This document shows positions 34,173 through 43,214 of a stretch of DNA of 64,000 nucleotides, in pieces. The stretch lies in assembly GCA_045430285.1 (NCBI GenBank), contig JAILXV010000001.1, forward strand, positions 620,001 through 684,000. The letters are read 5' to 3'. Source of the stretch: Agarilytica sp045430285 (GTDB taxonomy: Bacteria; Pseudomonadota; Gammaproteobacteria; Pseudomonadales; Cellvibrionaceae). The position numbers were made by a program, and so were the translations under genes. How positions within the stretch are numbered: the stretch's first letter is position 1; each line of letters begins with the position of its first letter. The notes under the pieces were generated by a model that was given only the letters and a program-made list of their open reading frames with translations, was not told the DNA's origin and made no database searches.

Positions 34173-35339
34173 TCAGTCTCGCCTTAACTTGTCAGAAATT
34201 GCGATCGGGTTTGGAAAGTTAAATATCACGATATAGCTGGAGATAACAAAACTGAGTATTGCCGCGCACTGGATAAGCATAGAAGCGCGCTCACCTATCA
34301 CTTTACTATCGCTTGCCACAAACGCGATGAGTAAGGAAAACTCACTGATCTGGCCCAACCTAAAACCTACATCCCACGCTAACGATTTTTTCTCTGCTTG
34401 TTGTCGTAATAATAAGAAAAATGTCACGGGTTTTGCGGTAAGCATCAATGCCGTGTATACCAACACAATCAAAGCGACGCTCGGTAATATGTCGATATTA
34501 AGTTGTGCTCCAAGTGCGAAGAAAAACAGGACCAGAAAGAAATCGCGAAGCGGTTTTAAATTGAGTGCAATATATTGAGATATCGGGCTAGTAGCTAAGG
34601 AAACGCCGGCGATAAAGGCGCCAATTTCAGCTGAGAGATGCATTAATTCGGCTAAATGCGCAAGCCCTAGGCACCAACCGATGGCAAGTAAAAATATATA
34701 TTCATGGAAGCGATCGAAGGTCGCTATAAGCCTAAATAAGACATAACGTACTGATAAATATGCAAATGCAGCCAGTATGGGAAGTGCAATTAATGCCGTA
34801 ATTAATGGCTTGGCTTCCACTTGGCCTTCGGAACCGGAGAGCAAGATCAATAAACAGAAAATCGCTATGAAATCTTGAACCAATAGTAGGCCCACCATTA
34901 GCTCACCTGAGTGGCGGTGATGAAGTGCGGTGGTTGGTAACAACTTAATACCGACAATGGTGCTCGAAAACATGGACGCCATTGCGATAACAATGGATTC
35001 CATTAGAGAAAAACCGAAGGATAATCCGATCGATAAACCGAGAAGCGCGAATATGGCGCAACTTACAAGAGCAACACTCGTTGCTTTTTTTAATACAGAA
35101 AAAAGGGCGCTTGGTTGCATATCGAGCCCAAGCAAAAAGAGCAAGAAAATAATCCCGATATGGGACATTTCCAACAAATACTCTACTTGAGTGATCACCT
35201 CAAAACCAAAAGGTCCGAGTAATATCCCAAGCGCAATATAGGCAACAAGTAGAGGTTGACGCGTATATAGCGCGATCGAGGCGATTACTGCAGCCCCACA
35301 AAAAATCAGGAAAAAGGTGTCGAATACTGCGCCACCCAT
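34173..35339 (-). CDS. CPA2-family cation/proton antiporter (membrane domain only)
   Basis: 388 residues, about 11-12 transmembrane helices. KefB/CPA2-type features: QPLLVAYIALGILLGPFGF near 27, IGIIFLLFLLGLDM near 62, SMFSSTIVGIKLL, GLLLVQDFIAI (Gln-Asp of the ion site), and SAEIGAFIAGVSLA. No C-terminal RCK/TrkA-N domain, so it is a bare exchanger. It moves K+ or Na+ against H+; the ion cannot be told from sequence. Convergent with the binding-protein gene, 14 nt between stops. Confidence 0.85.
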   Translation of the reverse strand: MGGAVFDTFFLIFCGAAVIASIALYTRQPLLVAYIALGILLGPFGFEVITQVEYLLEMSHIGIIFLLFLLGLDMQPSALFSVLKKATSVALVSCAIFALLGLSIGLSFGFSLMESIVIAMASMFSSTIVGIKLLPTTALHHRHSGELMVGLLLVQDFIAIFCLLILLSGSEGQVEAKPLITALIALPILAAFAYLSVRYVLFRLIATFDRFHEYIFLLAIGWCLGLAHLAELMHLSAEIGAFIAGVSLATSPISQYIALNLKPLRDFFLVLFFFALGAQLNIDILPSVALIVLVYTALMLTAKPVTFFLLLRQQAEKKSLAWDVGFRLGQISEFSLLIAFVASDSKVIGERASMLIQCAAILSFVISSYIVIFNFPNPIAISDKLRRD

Positions 35340-35599
35340 AGAGTCGTCTCGCTGTTATCAGTCTGTTTATCAATATTGCTACTAAGGGGTCTATGCTACT
35401 ACATATAGCGTCAATATATGGCAAGGCTTAGGTAAATAGGTGAGCTTAAATTACAAAAACACTCCACGTAGCCTGAGCAATTTACAAAGAAATACGCTTC
35501 GTCTCAGTAATATCGAATTAGGTAAACAAATCGAACAGTGGGTGTAAGTGCAGGGCTTAGCGGAATATCGCGCGCTCAGAGGCGCGCTTCGTAGGATTA

Positions 35600-36094
35600 T
35601 TACGTCCGGCGACGAAAAAGCGGTTGCGGCTCATCACAAGCGGCTTGATAGGCGTTACTAAAATCATCAAGGCTTAACAGTGCGGATTCGATTGCTACGT
35701 CATCAGGCAAGACGAACGCGTTGACACCACAGCGGGACAGATAATGAAGCTGATCTTGTATAAATCCGCCTTCTGCTCGAATCTCGCCAGCAAAATCAAG
35801 ATGGTCACGGAGAATCCGCGCCTGAGAGAAACTGCGCCCATCGGCAAAGGCGTCGAAATGTAGCGCGATCATCGGCAGGTTTTTCACGTAGCCTTTTACA
35901 GAAAGGACATCCTGATCTGGCGTAAGCCGAATCGCCAAACGTTCTAAGTCAGCGAAGCCATGCTCCATCGCTTGTTCATACAAGCCTAGCGGCAGTATCC
36001 AATTACCAGCGTCAAGCTGAGAAAAATCGAAGTTTTCGTCTGTATGTTGCCAGTCATCATCGGACAGGCAGCCATTTTTAATCAGCTTTGGCAT
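35600..36094 (-). CDS. DUF934 protein, sulfite reductase partner
   Basis: 164 residues; I choose the second ATG (36094, giving MPKLIKNGCLSDDDW) as the family usually begins there, though 36100 is also possible. DUF934 features: LDAGNWILPLGLYEQ, GFADLERLAIRLTPDQDV, PMIALHFDAFADGRSFSQARILR and the QLHYLSRCGVNAFVLP stretch. The gene overlaps the 3' end of the sulfite reductase gene and is nearly always coupled to it in pseudomonad-like bacteria, where it is thought to support sulfite reduction. Biochemical role is unproven. Confidence 0.87.
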   Translation of the reverse strand: MPKLIKNGCLSDDDWQHTDENFDFSQLDAGNWILPLGLYEQAMEHGFADLERLAIRLTPDQDVLSVKGYVKNLPMIALHFDAFADGRSFSQARILRDHLDFAGEIRAEGGFIQDQLHYLSRCGVNAFVLPDDVAIESALLSLDDFSNAYQAACDEPQPLFRRRT

Positions 36095-37742
36095 AAACAC
36101 GTTCCTTAAAGGGGGTAATGCCGATCCGACGGTAAGTGTCTATAAACGCTTCTTCATCGTTTCGGGACTCGGTGTATACGTTAAATATATCTTTAACAAC
36201 GCGTGGCATATCTTCACGAGAAAAAGAAGGTCCAAGTACCTTCGCCAAAGCAGCGTCGTTACCCTGGCTTCCACCCAGCTGAACCTGATAGAACTCTTGT
36301 CCTTTTTTATCAACGCCCAAAATGCCGATATGGCCAATGTGATGGTGGCCACAGGCATTCATACAACCAGAAATATTAAGCTCTACGTCACCAAGGTCAT
36401 ACAAATAGTCTAAATCATCAAATTCACGCTGAATGGCTTCCGCAACGGGGATGGATTTGGCGTTGGCCAAAGAGCAGAAATCACCGCCAGGACAGCAAAT
36501 CATATCGGTTAAGGTGCCGATATTTGCTGTCGCAAAGCCTACCGCTTTCAATTGTTCCCAGAGCGAGAATAAACGTTCAGCTTTAACGTCGGCAAACACG
36601 AGGTTTTGTTGATGGGTTGTACGAACTTCACCCAAGCTAAAGTCATCGCTTAGGTCTGCGATACGCTCTAGTTGCGCGTCTGTGATATCCCCTGGCGCAA
36701 CGCCGGTTTCCTTAAGAGAAAGCGTTACAGCACGATATCCAGGCGTTTGGTGTCCGGTAACGTTTTGCTTTAGCCAGTAACCGAAGTCTGGGTTACTGTT
36801 GGCCTGCGCAGTAAGTGCGGTTTGAGCCGCTGTATCGTCTAAGGCGTCATATGCGGGTTTCGTGAAGAAGCTGGCAGCTCGATTAATCTCTTTCGTGGTG
36901 AGGCTCATTTGAGAGTCTCGTATATGTGCCCACTCTTCCTCGACTTTGGTTGAAAATGCTTCAGCCCCCATAGATTTAACCAATATTTTGATCCGCGCTT
37001 TATACTTGTTATCGCGGCGACCGTTTAAGTTGTATATGCGAAGGATCGCTTCCAAATACGTTAGCAGGTCTTTTTCAGGTAGGAAGTCTCTTATCACACT
37101 TCCGATTATGGGTGTGCGTCCCAGTCCTCCGCCGACAAGTACCTTAAAGCCTATTGCGCCGTCCTCGTTCTTAACGAGCTGAAGACCAATATCATGGAAA
37201 TGAATCGCGGCACGGTCGTTCTCTGTACCAGAGACGGCGATTTTAAATTTACGTGGTAGGAAGGCGAATTCTGGATGAAAAGTGGACCACTGACGAATAA
37301 TCTCACAATATGGGCGAGGATCAATCACTTCGTCTACTGCAACACCGGCAAACTGATCTGCGGTAACGTTCCGAATACAATTCCCGCTTGTTTGGACGGC
37401 ATGCATCTCAACTTCGGCCAGCTCAGACAAAATATCTGGAACTTCCTCTAGCATGGGCCAATTGAACTGAATGTTTTGCCGAGTTGTAATATGGCAGTAG
37501 CCTTTATCGTAGTGTCTACAGATATGGGCAAGCTTTCTCAGCTGTGTAGAATTAAGCAAACCATAGGGGACGGCAACACGTAGCATCGGCGCCAAACGTT
37601 GGACATAGAGGCCGTTCTGTAGTCTTAAGGGTAAAAACTGTTCTTCTTTCAGTTCGCCTGCAAGATAACGATCTGTCTGCCGACGAAATTGCTGAACGCG
37701 TTCTTGAATAATTTTATGATCATGCTCGTCATAAACGTACAT
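36078..37742 (-). CDS. cysI: sulfite (nitrite/sulfite) reductase hemoprotein
   Basis: 554 residues from ATG 37742. The longer frame to 37811 adds 23 untypical residues. Siroheme/[4Fe-4S] reductase: the cluster Cys pairs are CCPGGDFC (about 416-423) and SGCMNACGHH (Cys about 460 and 464). Repeated ferredoxin-like half domains are visible (YGLLNSTQLRKLAHICRHY; RQNIQFNWPMLEEVPDIL; LGEVRTTHQQNLVFADV). Reduces sulfite to sulfide for cysteine synthesis. The pairing with DUF934 indicates the ferredoxin-dependent assimilatory type. No cysJ flavoprotein is nearby. Confidence 0.92.
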   Translation of the reverse strand: MYVYDEHDHKIIQERVQQFRRQTDRYLAGELKEEQFLPLRLQNGLYVQRLAPMLRVAVPYGLLNSTQLRKLAHICRHYDKGYCHITTRQNIQFNWPMLEEVPDILSELAEVEMHAVQTSGNCIRNVTADQFAGVAVDEVIDPRPYCEIIRQWSTFHPEFAFLPRKFKIAVSGTENDRAAIHFHDIGLQLVKNEDGAIGFKVLVGGGLGRTPIIGSVIRDFLPEKDLLTYLEAILRIYNLNGRRDNKYKARIKILVKSMGAEAFSTKVEEEWAHIRDSQMSLTTKEINRAASFFTKPAYDALDDTAAQTALTAQANSNPDFGYWLKQNVTGHQTPGYRAVTLSLKETGVAPGDITDAQLERIADLSDDFSLGEVRTTHQQNLVFADVKAERLFSLWEQLKAVGFATANIGTLTDMICCPGGDFCSLANAKSIPVAEAIQREFDDLDYLYDLGDVELNISGCMNACGHHHIGHIGILGVDKKGQEFYQVQLGGSQGNDAALAKVLGPSFSREDMPRVVKDIFNVYTESRNDEEAFIDTYRRIGITPFKERVYAKAD

Positions 37743-38127
37743 GCAGATATAGGTCCTATAGTCGGTTGTTTTAGCAGTAAAAAAACGAGGCAGAATGATA
37801 CAGCAAAACAATTATTGCTGGGGAGGGTTATAAAGTAACATTTAGCATGATCTAAGATCGTTTTGGTACATGCTTATAACCAAAAGAAAGGGTCTGCGCT
37901 AAGATAAAAAATCTCGCCGACAGGTTTTTGGCTTAATTCCTAAGAAATACTTGATTAATATCAATGGCTAAGGTTGAATTGGCGGCTGAACAGATTTTCA
38001 GTCGTTTTGTGTCCAAGTGTTCATGAATATGGTCATTTTGGGGGGCAATGAGCGTACGAGTGATGTTCTATCTCATACTCTAAATAAACGATGCTAAAAA
38101 AATAAAAGATGCTAAGAGGAGAATAAG
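37743..38127. other. divergent intergenic region with an Anr/FNR box
   Basis: 385 nt between the cysI start (minus) and the 39-residue ORF (plus). The only strong signal is the FNR-type palindrome at 37951-37964. A palindrome GATCTAAGATC occurs near 37850 close to cysI. Upstream of the small ORF are an AT-rich direct repeat (GATGCTAA at 38091 and 38109) and AGAGGAGAA as ribosome-binding site. Confidence 0.5.
37951..37964. promoter_or_regulatory. perfect Anr/FNR-type binding site
   Basis: TTGAT-TAAT-ATCAA matches the FNR/Anr consensus TTGAT-N4-ATCAA at every defined position. It is 164 nt upstream of the 39-residue membrane-protein ORF and 209 nt upstream of cysI on the other strand. It predicts oxygen-dependent control of at least one of these genes. 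I could not find a well-placed -10 for a simple class II promoter, so target and direction are open. Confidence 0.6.
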
Positions 38128-38247
38128 ATGGAAGACGATAACATTCAAATGATGGAGCAAGGCGATAGCATGGCAGATGCTGTTGCAGCAGTAGCACTAA
38201 TTCTTATTTTTGTTACAACTTGTGTTTTCTGGATAAGCGGTCAATAA
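38128..38247 (+). CDS. 39-residue single-pass membrane protein
   Basis: Begins ATG 38128 with a strong ribosome-binding site (AGAGGAGAA, 7 nt upstream) and ends TAA 38245-38247. The N-terminal half is acidic (MEDDNIQMMEQGDSM), followed by one transmembrane helix (ADAVAAVALILIFVTTCVFW). A good terminator starts 56 nt downstream, and an Anr/FNR box lies upstream, so this looks like a complete small transcription unit. Small one-helix proteins of this kind are often subunits of respiratory or transport complexes. I do not recognise the family. Confidence 0.6.
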   Translation: MEDDNIQMMEQGDSMADAVAAVALILIFVTTCVFWISGQ

Positions 38248-38302
38248 GTACGCTTTCAAGTCACACAATGACAGCGTTCATTTTTATACGATGGCGCTTA
38301 CG

Positions 38303-38330
38303 AAAAAACCGGCTAACGCCGGTTTTTTTA
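38303..38330. terminator. bidirectional intrinsic terminator
   Basis: AAAAAACCGGC-TAAC-GCCGGTTTTTTT: a GC-rich stem extended by A/T pairs with T-runs on both strands. It serves the 39-residue ORF from the left and the DUF2970 gene from the right, whose stop codon (38328-38330) touches the stem. Confidence 0.85.
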
Positions 38331-38546
38331 TTCGCTCAATACCAGTTTTACCACAAATATTAGCGTCAGCATAAAAATCACTGTAAACACGATTCCAGCA
38401 ATTATGTAGGGAAGTGGACTGGATTGCTCGAAGTCCTGTTCCAAATTTCTTCTGTTTTGAACCCCGACAGCCGCCGCCAAGACAGAAAGGCTCAGCGCGA
38501 GTATCCCAATTTTTGGTTTAGTGCTTTTTTCAGATTCTTTACTCAT
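38328..38546 (-). CDS. DUF2970 membrane protein
   Basis: 72 residues from ATG 38546, preceded by GGAAAG; the upstream TTG at 38558 overlaps that ribosome-binding site. Family pattern: LSVLAAAVGVQNRRNLEQDF, then PYIIAGIVFTVIFMLTLIFVVKLVL as the transmembrane helix. DUF2970 proteins are small inner-membrane proteins of unknown function. It is 45 nt downstream of metH on the same strand and probably co-transcribed with it. Confidence 0.83.
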   Translation of the reverse strand: MSKESEKSTKPKIGILALSLSVLAAAVGVQNRRNLEQDFEQSSPLPYIIAGIVFTVIFMLTLIFVVKLVLSE

Positions 38547-38591
38547 ATCACTTTCCAATCATCTAATAGACAACAGCCCGAGGCACCAATG

Positions 38592-41500
38592 CTAAGCGTC
38601 GTACTCGAGATTACTTTGAAGCCAGCGTTCCACCTCAGTAATATCTTGATTCTTTCTGGCAGCCAATGATTCTACCTGGTCTTTCGCGATTTTACCGGTG
38701 TTAAAATATTTTGCTTGAGGATGGGCGAAATACCAACCCGAAACGGCAGCGGCGGGGCTCATTGCGTAGTGCTCGGTGAGCGTTATGCCGATTTGATTTT
38801 CCGCGTCTAACAAGCGAAACAAGGTGCCTTTCTCTGTGTGATCTGGGCAGGCTGGATAGCCAGGAGCAGGACGAATACCTTGATACTGCTCCTTAATAAG
38901 CGCGCTGTTATCCAGAGACTCTTCAGCTTGGTATCCCCAGTATTCTTTACGGACGAGCTCGTGTAAATGCTCCGCGAAGGCTTCTGCAAGACGATCAGCA
39001 AGGGCCTTCACCATAATGGACGAGTAATCGTCGCCCTTATCTTGATAAGACTTCGCAAGTTCTTCAGCCCCAATGCCTGCTGTTACAGCAAAACCACCGA
39101 TATAGTCTTCTTTACCCGTGTCTTTAGGCGCTACAAAATCCGCCAACGATGGCAGGGTGGTCGCCGCACTTTTCGAAACTTGCTGTCGTATGTGGTGGCA
39201 GGTTGCGATGGGAGAATTATTTTCATCCACGAGTTCTATATCGTCATTATTGACGCTGTTCGCTTTCCAAAAACCGATAACACCTTCAGCACGAAGCTGC
39301 TTGTTATCAATTATTTGTTTGAGCATGTCTTGTGCATCTTTAAATAGGTTCGTCGCGGCTTCACCTACAACGTTATCTTCAAGAATTTTGGGGTACTTAC
39401 CACTTAAATCCCAGCTGATAAAGAATGGTGTCCAGTCGATATAATCAAGCAATTTTTCTAGGGGATAATCCTTAAGCACCTTTGTTCCGGTAAAGCTGGG
39501 GACGGCTGCGTCAAAATTTTCCCAGTCGATCTCGAATTTGTTCTTCACTGCCTCAGCATAAGGCGTTGCCTTGCGCTGGCTCGTCCGTCCTGCACGTCTT
39601 ACACGAATGGTTTCGTATTCGTCTTTTGCCGCCTGAACAAATTCGTCGCGTTGATTTGATAGTAGTTGAGAAGCAACACCTACCGCTCGGGATGCGTCTG
39701 CGACATATACCGATTGGTTAATATCCAGTTGCGGATCAATTTTAACTGCCGTATGCGCCTTGGATGTAGTTGCACCACCAATCATTAAGGGTTTGTTAAT
39801 CCCTTGTTTCTGCATTTCTTTTGCGACAAAAACCATCTCATCTAGCGATGGTGTAATGAGGCCGGAAAGCCCAATAATATCGCACTCTTCTTTGACGGCA
39901 GTTTGCAAAATCTTTTCACAAGGAACCATTACACCGAGATCCACAATCTCGAAGTTATTACAGCCGAGTACAACGCCCACAATATTTTTTCCTATATCGT
40001 GTACATCACCTTTTACGGTGGCCATCAAAATTTTTCCGTTAGATTTCGTTTTTTCTGTTTTCTCGGCTTCAATGTAAGGCTGTAAATGAGCTACGGCTTG
40101 CTTCATTACCCGTGCAGATTTTACAACCTGGGGTAAAAACATTTTCCCTGCGCCGAATAAATCACCCACAACGTTCATGCCATCCATTAAAGGACCTTCA
40201 ATAACATCAAGAGGTCGTGAGCTGTTGAGGCGCGCTTCTTCGGTGTCTTCTTCGATAAAGGTTGTAACACCTTTAACTAAGGCATGCTCGATGCGTTTCC
40301 CAACTGATTGATTGCGCCATTCTAGGTCTTCTTTCTTCTCGGTTTTCGATCCATCTCCACGGTATTTTTCCGCGATATCCAGCAAGGCTTCCGTACCATC
40401 ATTTCGTTTGTTAAGTACAACATCTTCAACGATCTCGCGTAGCTCTGTGGGTAGGTTATCGTAAATAGCCAATTGGCCAGCATTTACGATCCCCATATTC
40501 ATTCCCGCTTGAATTGCGTGATAAAGAAATACGGAATGTATGGCTTCTCGAACGGGGTTATTCCCCCGAAATGAAAACGATACGTTACTTACGCCACCTG
40601 ACACGCCAGCGTGAGGTAAGTTTTCACGGATCCACTGAGTCGCCTCGATAAAATCAACCGCGTAGTTGTTGTGTTCATCAATACCCGTAGCGACGGCAAA
40701 AATATTTGGATCGAAAATAATATCTTCTGCAGGAAAGCCCACTTTTTGTGTTAAGAAGTCATAAGAACGTTGACATATTTCTATTTTACGTTGTGCGGTA
40801 TCTGCTTGGCCTTGCTCATCAAATGCCATAACAATAATTGCTGCACCGTATTGCTTACACAGTGTCGCTTTTTCGAAAAATTCAGCTTCACCTTCTTTAA
40901 GGCTTATTGAATTGACGATGGATTTTCCTTGAATACATTTTAGGCCCGCTTCAATGACATCCCACTTGGAGCTGTCGACCATAATTGGCACTCGTGAAAT
41001 ATCAGGTTCGCTTGCAACCAAATTAAGGAAAGTGGTGATCGCATATTCGGCATCCAGCATGCCTTCATCCATATTGATGTCGATGACCTGAGCACCTTCT
41101 TCAACCTGTGTGGCTGCGACTTCTAATGCAGTTGCATAGTCCTCTTCTAATATCAGGCGTTTAAAGCGCGCTGAACCGGTGACATTGCATCGTTCACCAA
41201 TATTGACGAATAGTGATTCAGAATTAATTGTGAAAGGTTCTAAACCGGAGAGACGACAAGCAGGTTCGATATCTGGAATCACGCGTGGTTTAAACGGGGC
41301 CACAGCTTCCGCAATAGCCTTAATGTGAGCGGGGGAGGTGCCGCAACATCCACCGACAATATTGAGATAGCCACTATCCGCAAATTTACGAATAATCTCT
41401 GCCATCTCGTAAGGTGTTTGATCATATTCACCGAACTCATTGGGCAGTCCCGCATTTGGATGTGCAGAAACCAAGGCATTAGATACGCGAGATAACTCCG

Positions 41501-42284
41501 CGAGATAAGGACGAAGCTCCTCTGCACCCAATGCACAATTGAGCCCGATGGAAAGTGGCTTTGCGTGAGCTAAAGAATTATAAAATGCTTCGGTAGTTTG
41601 CCCAGAAAGGGTACGACCTGAAGAGTCAGTAATCGTCCCCGAAATCATTATCGGTAGCTCGTAACCATACTCTTCGAATAGCTTAAATGTTGCAAATACC
41701 GCGGCTTTTGCGTTTAACGTGTCGAAGATAGTTTCGATCATCAGCGCGTCTGCACCACCGTCTATCAAGCCTTTTCCTGCCTCAACATAATTTTCGACAA
41801 GCTCATCAAAGGTGACGTTACGTGCGCCAGGGTCATTCACGTCTGGGGAGATCGTCGCAGTACGACTTGTGGGGCCCATTATGCCGGCAACGAACCGTGG
41901 TTTATCATCAGTAGAGCGCTCTGCTGCGGCTTCTTTTGCAAGTGCTGCAGAAGCTTTATTTAGCTCGTAAACACAATCTTCTAGGCCATAATCTGCCTGG
42001 GATACACGAGTGCCGTTAAAGGTATTGGTTTCGATAATGTCCGCGCCAGCATCAAGGTATGCCAAGTGAATATCTTTGATGATATCTGGGCGTGTTAGTG
42101 TCAGCAGGTCGTTGTTGCCACCAAGATCTTGGCCGTGGTCAGCAAAACGTTTTCCTCGATAATCAGCTTCCTGGAGCTTGTAACTTTGAATCATGGTCCC
42201 CATCGCGCCATCGAGAACGAGTATGCGTTCGGAAAGTGCGTTTTTTAGTCTTTTTAATGTGTCTAGCTTGGGGTTCATGATCAT
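38592..42284 (-). CDS. metH: cobalamin-dependent methionine synthase
   Basis: 1230 residues. Domains in order: homocysteine-binding (about 15-335; zinc ligands in GLNCALGAEE and GGCCGTSPAH), methyltetrahydrofolate-binding (about 360-630; NIGERCNVTGSARF, QVIDINMDEGM), cap and cobalamin-binding (about 650-890; DVHDIGKNIVGVVLGC with the lower-ligand His, GLSGLITPSLDEM, GGATTSKAHTA), and the AdoMet reactivation domain (about 920-1225; RPAPGYPACPDHTEK, YAMSPAAAVSGWYFAHPQ). Length equals the enteric enzyme (1227). Start ATG 42284 follows AGGAAA. An inverted repeat TTTGGC-N8-GCCAAA lies at 42329-42348 in the upstream region and might be an operator; no cobalamin riboswitch was recognised. Confidence 0.96.
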   Translation of the reverse strand: MIMNPKLDTLKRLKNALSERILVLDGAMGTMIQSYKLQEADYRGKRFADHGQDLGGNNDLLTLTRPDIIKDIHLAYLDAGADIIETNTFNGTRVSQADYGLEDCVYELNKASAALAKEAAAERSTDDKPRFVAGIMGPTSRTATISPDVNDPGARNVTFDELVENYVEAGKGLIDGGADALMIETIFDTLNAKAAVFATFKLFEEYGYELPIMISGTITDSSGRTLSGQTTEAFYNSLAHAKPLSIGLNCALGAEELRPYLAELSRVSNALVSAHPNAGLPNEFGEYDQTPYEMAEIIRKFADSGYLNIVGGCCGTSPAHIKAIAEAVAPFKPRVIPDIEPACRLSGLEPFTINSESLFVNIGERCNVTGSARFKRLILEEDYATALEVAATQVEEGAQVIDINMDEGMLDAEYAITTFLNLVASEPDISRVPIMVDSSKWDVIEAGLKCIQGKSIVNSISLKEGEAEFFEKATLCKQYGAAIIVMAFDEQGQADTAQRKIEICQRSYDFLTQKVGFPAEDIIFDPNIFAVATGIDEHNNYAVDFIEATQWIRENLPHAGVSGGVSNVSFSFRGNNPVREAIHSVFLYHAIQAGMNMGIVNAGQLAIYDNLPTELREIVEDVVLNKRNDGTEALLDIAEKYRGDGSKTEKKEDLEWRNQSVGKRIEHALVKGVTTFIEEDTEEARLNSSRPLDVIEGPLMDGMNVVGDLFGAGKMFLPQVVKSARVMKQAVAHLQPYIEAEKTEKTKSNGKILMATVKGDVHDIGKNIVGVVLGCNNFEIVDLGVMVPCEKILQTAVKEECDIIGLSGLITPSLDEMVFVAKEMQKQGINKPLMIGGATTSKAHTAVKIDPQLDINQSVYVADASRAVGVASQLLSNQRDEFVQAAKDEYETIRVRRAGRTSQRKATPYAEAVKNKFEIDWENFDAAVPSFTGTKVLKDYPLEKLLDYIDWTPFFISWDLSGKYPKILEDNVVGEAATNLFKDAQDMLKQIIDNKQLRAEGVIGFWKANSVNNDDIELVDENNSPIATCHHIRQQVSKSAATTLPSLADFVAPKDTGKEDYIGGFAVTAGIGAEELAKSYQDKGDDYSSIMVKALADRLAEAFAEHLHELVRKEYWGYQAEESLDNSALIKEQYQGIRPAPGYPACPDHTEKGTLFRLLDAENQIGITLTEHYAMSPAAAVSGWYFAHPQAKYFNTGKIAKDQVESLAARKNQDITEVERWLQSNLEYDA

Positions 42285-42555
42285 TTTTCCTGGTAAAGTA
42301 TATCTATATCAAAATATTTCGATGTAGCTTTGGCGCTATTGTGCCAAATTTAAGGCAATTTGAATATATCTGCAGTGGAATCTAATGAAATTAGACGAAT
42401 ATCGATTGAAAAGGTAATTATTTAGAATAGTTAGACCAAGCCTCGCGCAAACCGGAAAACCGGAGGTTATTTATCTTTTTATCGGTATTCACCAAAAGGA
42501 CAGTTTCACGTAGAATAACCGACAAAATTACTTGGTTATTAGGTTTGATTTACGA

Positions 42556-43143
42556 ATGCTCAATGTAACGATCACAGATTCTGCACAAGATTACCTCCGC
42601 GACTTACTCTCTAAACAAGATGCTGAAGGTGTTGGCATTCGTATGTTCGTTTCAAACCCTGGTACACCGCAGGCGGAGACATGTATCGCATACTCCCGCC
42701 CAGGTGAAGAAGAGGAAGGTGATATATCTCTTGAACTGTCGGGCTTTAACGCCTATTTCGAAGAGAAGAGCTTGCCTTACCTAGATGAGGCTAAAGTCGA
42801 TTACTCTCCCGATAAGATGGGCGGCCAGCTTACAATTCGCGCGCCAAATTCAAAAATGCCGAAGGTGAACGACGATAGCCCGCTAGAAGATAAGATAAAT
42901 TATGTGCTATTCAACGATATTAACCCCGGCCTGGCCTCTCATGGCGGGAATGTCAGCCTTGTTGAGCTGACTGATGATATGCATGCAGTGCTCAAGTTCG
43001 GTGGTGGTTGTCAGGGCTGTAGCGCGGTTGATATGACCCTTAAACAGGGCGTAGAAAAAACATTGATGGAGAAACTACCTGAAGTGAAGGGCGTTAGAGA
43101 TATGACCGATCACACGGATACATCAAAAGCGTATTATCAATAA
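42556..43143 (+). CDS. nfuA: Fe/S biogenesis protein NfuA
   Basis: 195 residues from ATG 42556 (MLNVTITDSAQDYL); an in-frame start at 42532 is less likely since the family starts here. The N-terminal degenerate A-type domain (about 1-100) is followed by the Nfu domain with the cluster-binding CxxC at about 152-155 (GGGCQGCSAVDMTLK). Length is typical (191-195). It delivers [4Fe-4S] clusters, especially under oxidative or iron stress. Divergent from metH. Confidence 0.94.
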   Translation: MLNVTITDSAQDYLRDLLSKQDAEGVGIRMFVSNPGTPQAETCIAYSRPGEEEEGDISLELSGFNAYFEEKSLPYLDEAKVDYSPDKMGGQLTIRAPNSKMPKVNDDSPLEDKINYVLFNDINPGLASHGGNVSLVELTDDMHAVLKFGGGCQGCSAVDMTLKQGVEKTLMEKLPEVKGVRDMTDHTDTSKAYYQ

Positions 43144-43174
43144 CGGAAGGTAGAGAGCAGCCAAATAACAAAGT

Positions 43175-43201
43175 ATTGAAGAGTGTTTAGCACTCTTCAA
43201 T
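43175..43201 (+). terminator. long perfect hairpin downstream of nfuA
   Basis: ATTGAAGAGTG-TTTAG-CACTCTTCAAT: 11-bp perfect stem, 5-nt loop, 32 nt after the nfuA stop. No T-run follows on either strand, so it may be a transcript-stabilising or factor-assisted end rather than an intrinsic terminator. It is between convergent genes. Confidence 0.5.
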
Positions 43202-43214
43202 GTGACAAGACAAT

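Noticed and set aside
35440..35547. GTG-started 35-codon frame between the CPA2 antiporter and DUF934 genes
   Set aside because: The peptide looks vaguely protein-like, but it has a weak start, no motif and no clear transcription signals.
39118..40085. Plus-strand frames antisense to metH
   Set aside because: Shadow frames of a strongly coding gene; their composition mirrors the metH codons.
42279..42555. Cobalamin or SAH riboswitch upstream of metH
   Set aside because: No B12-box-like or SAH-type conserved core could be found; only a simple inverted repeat is present.
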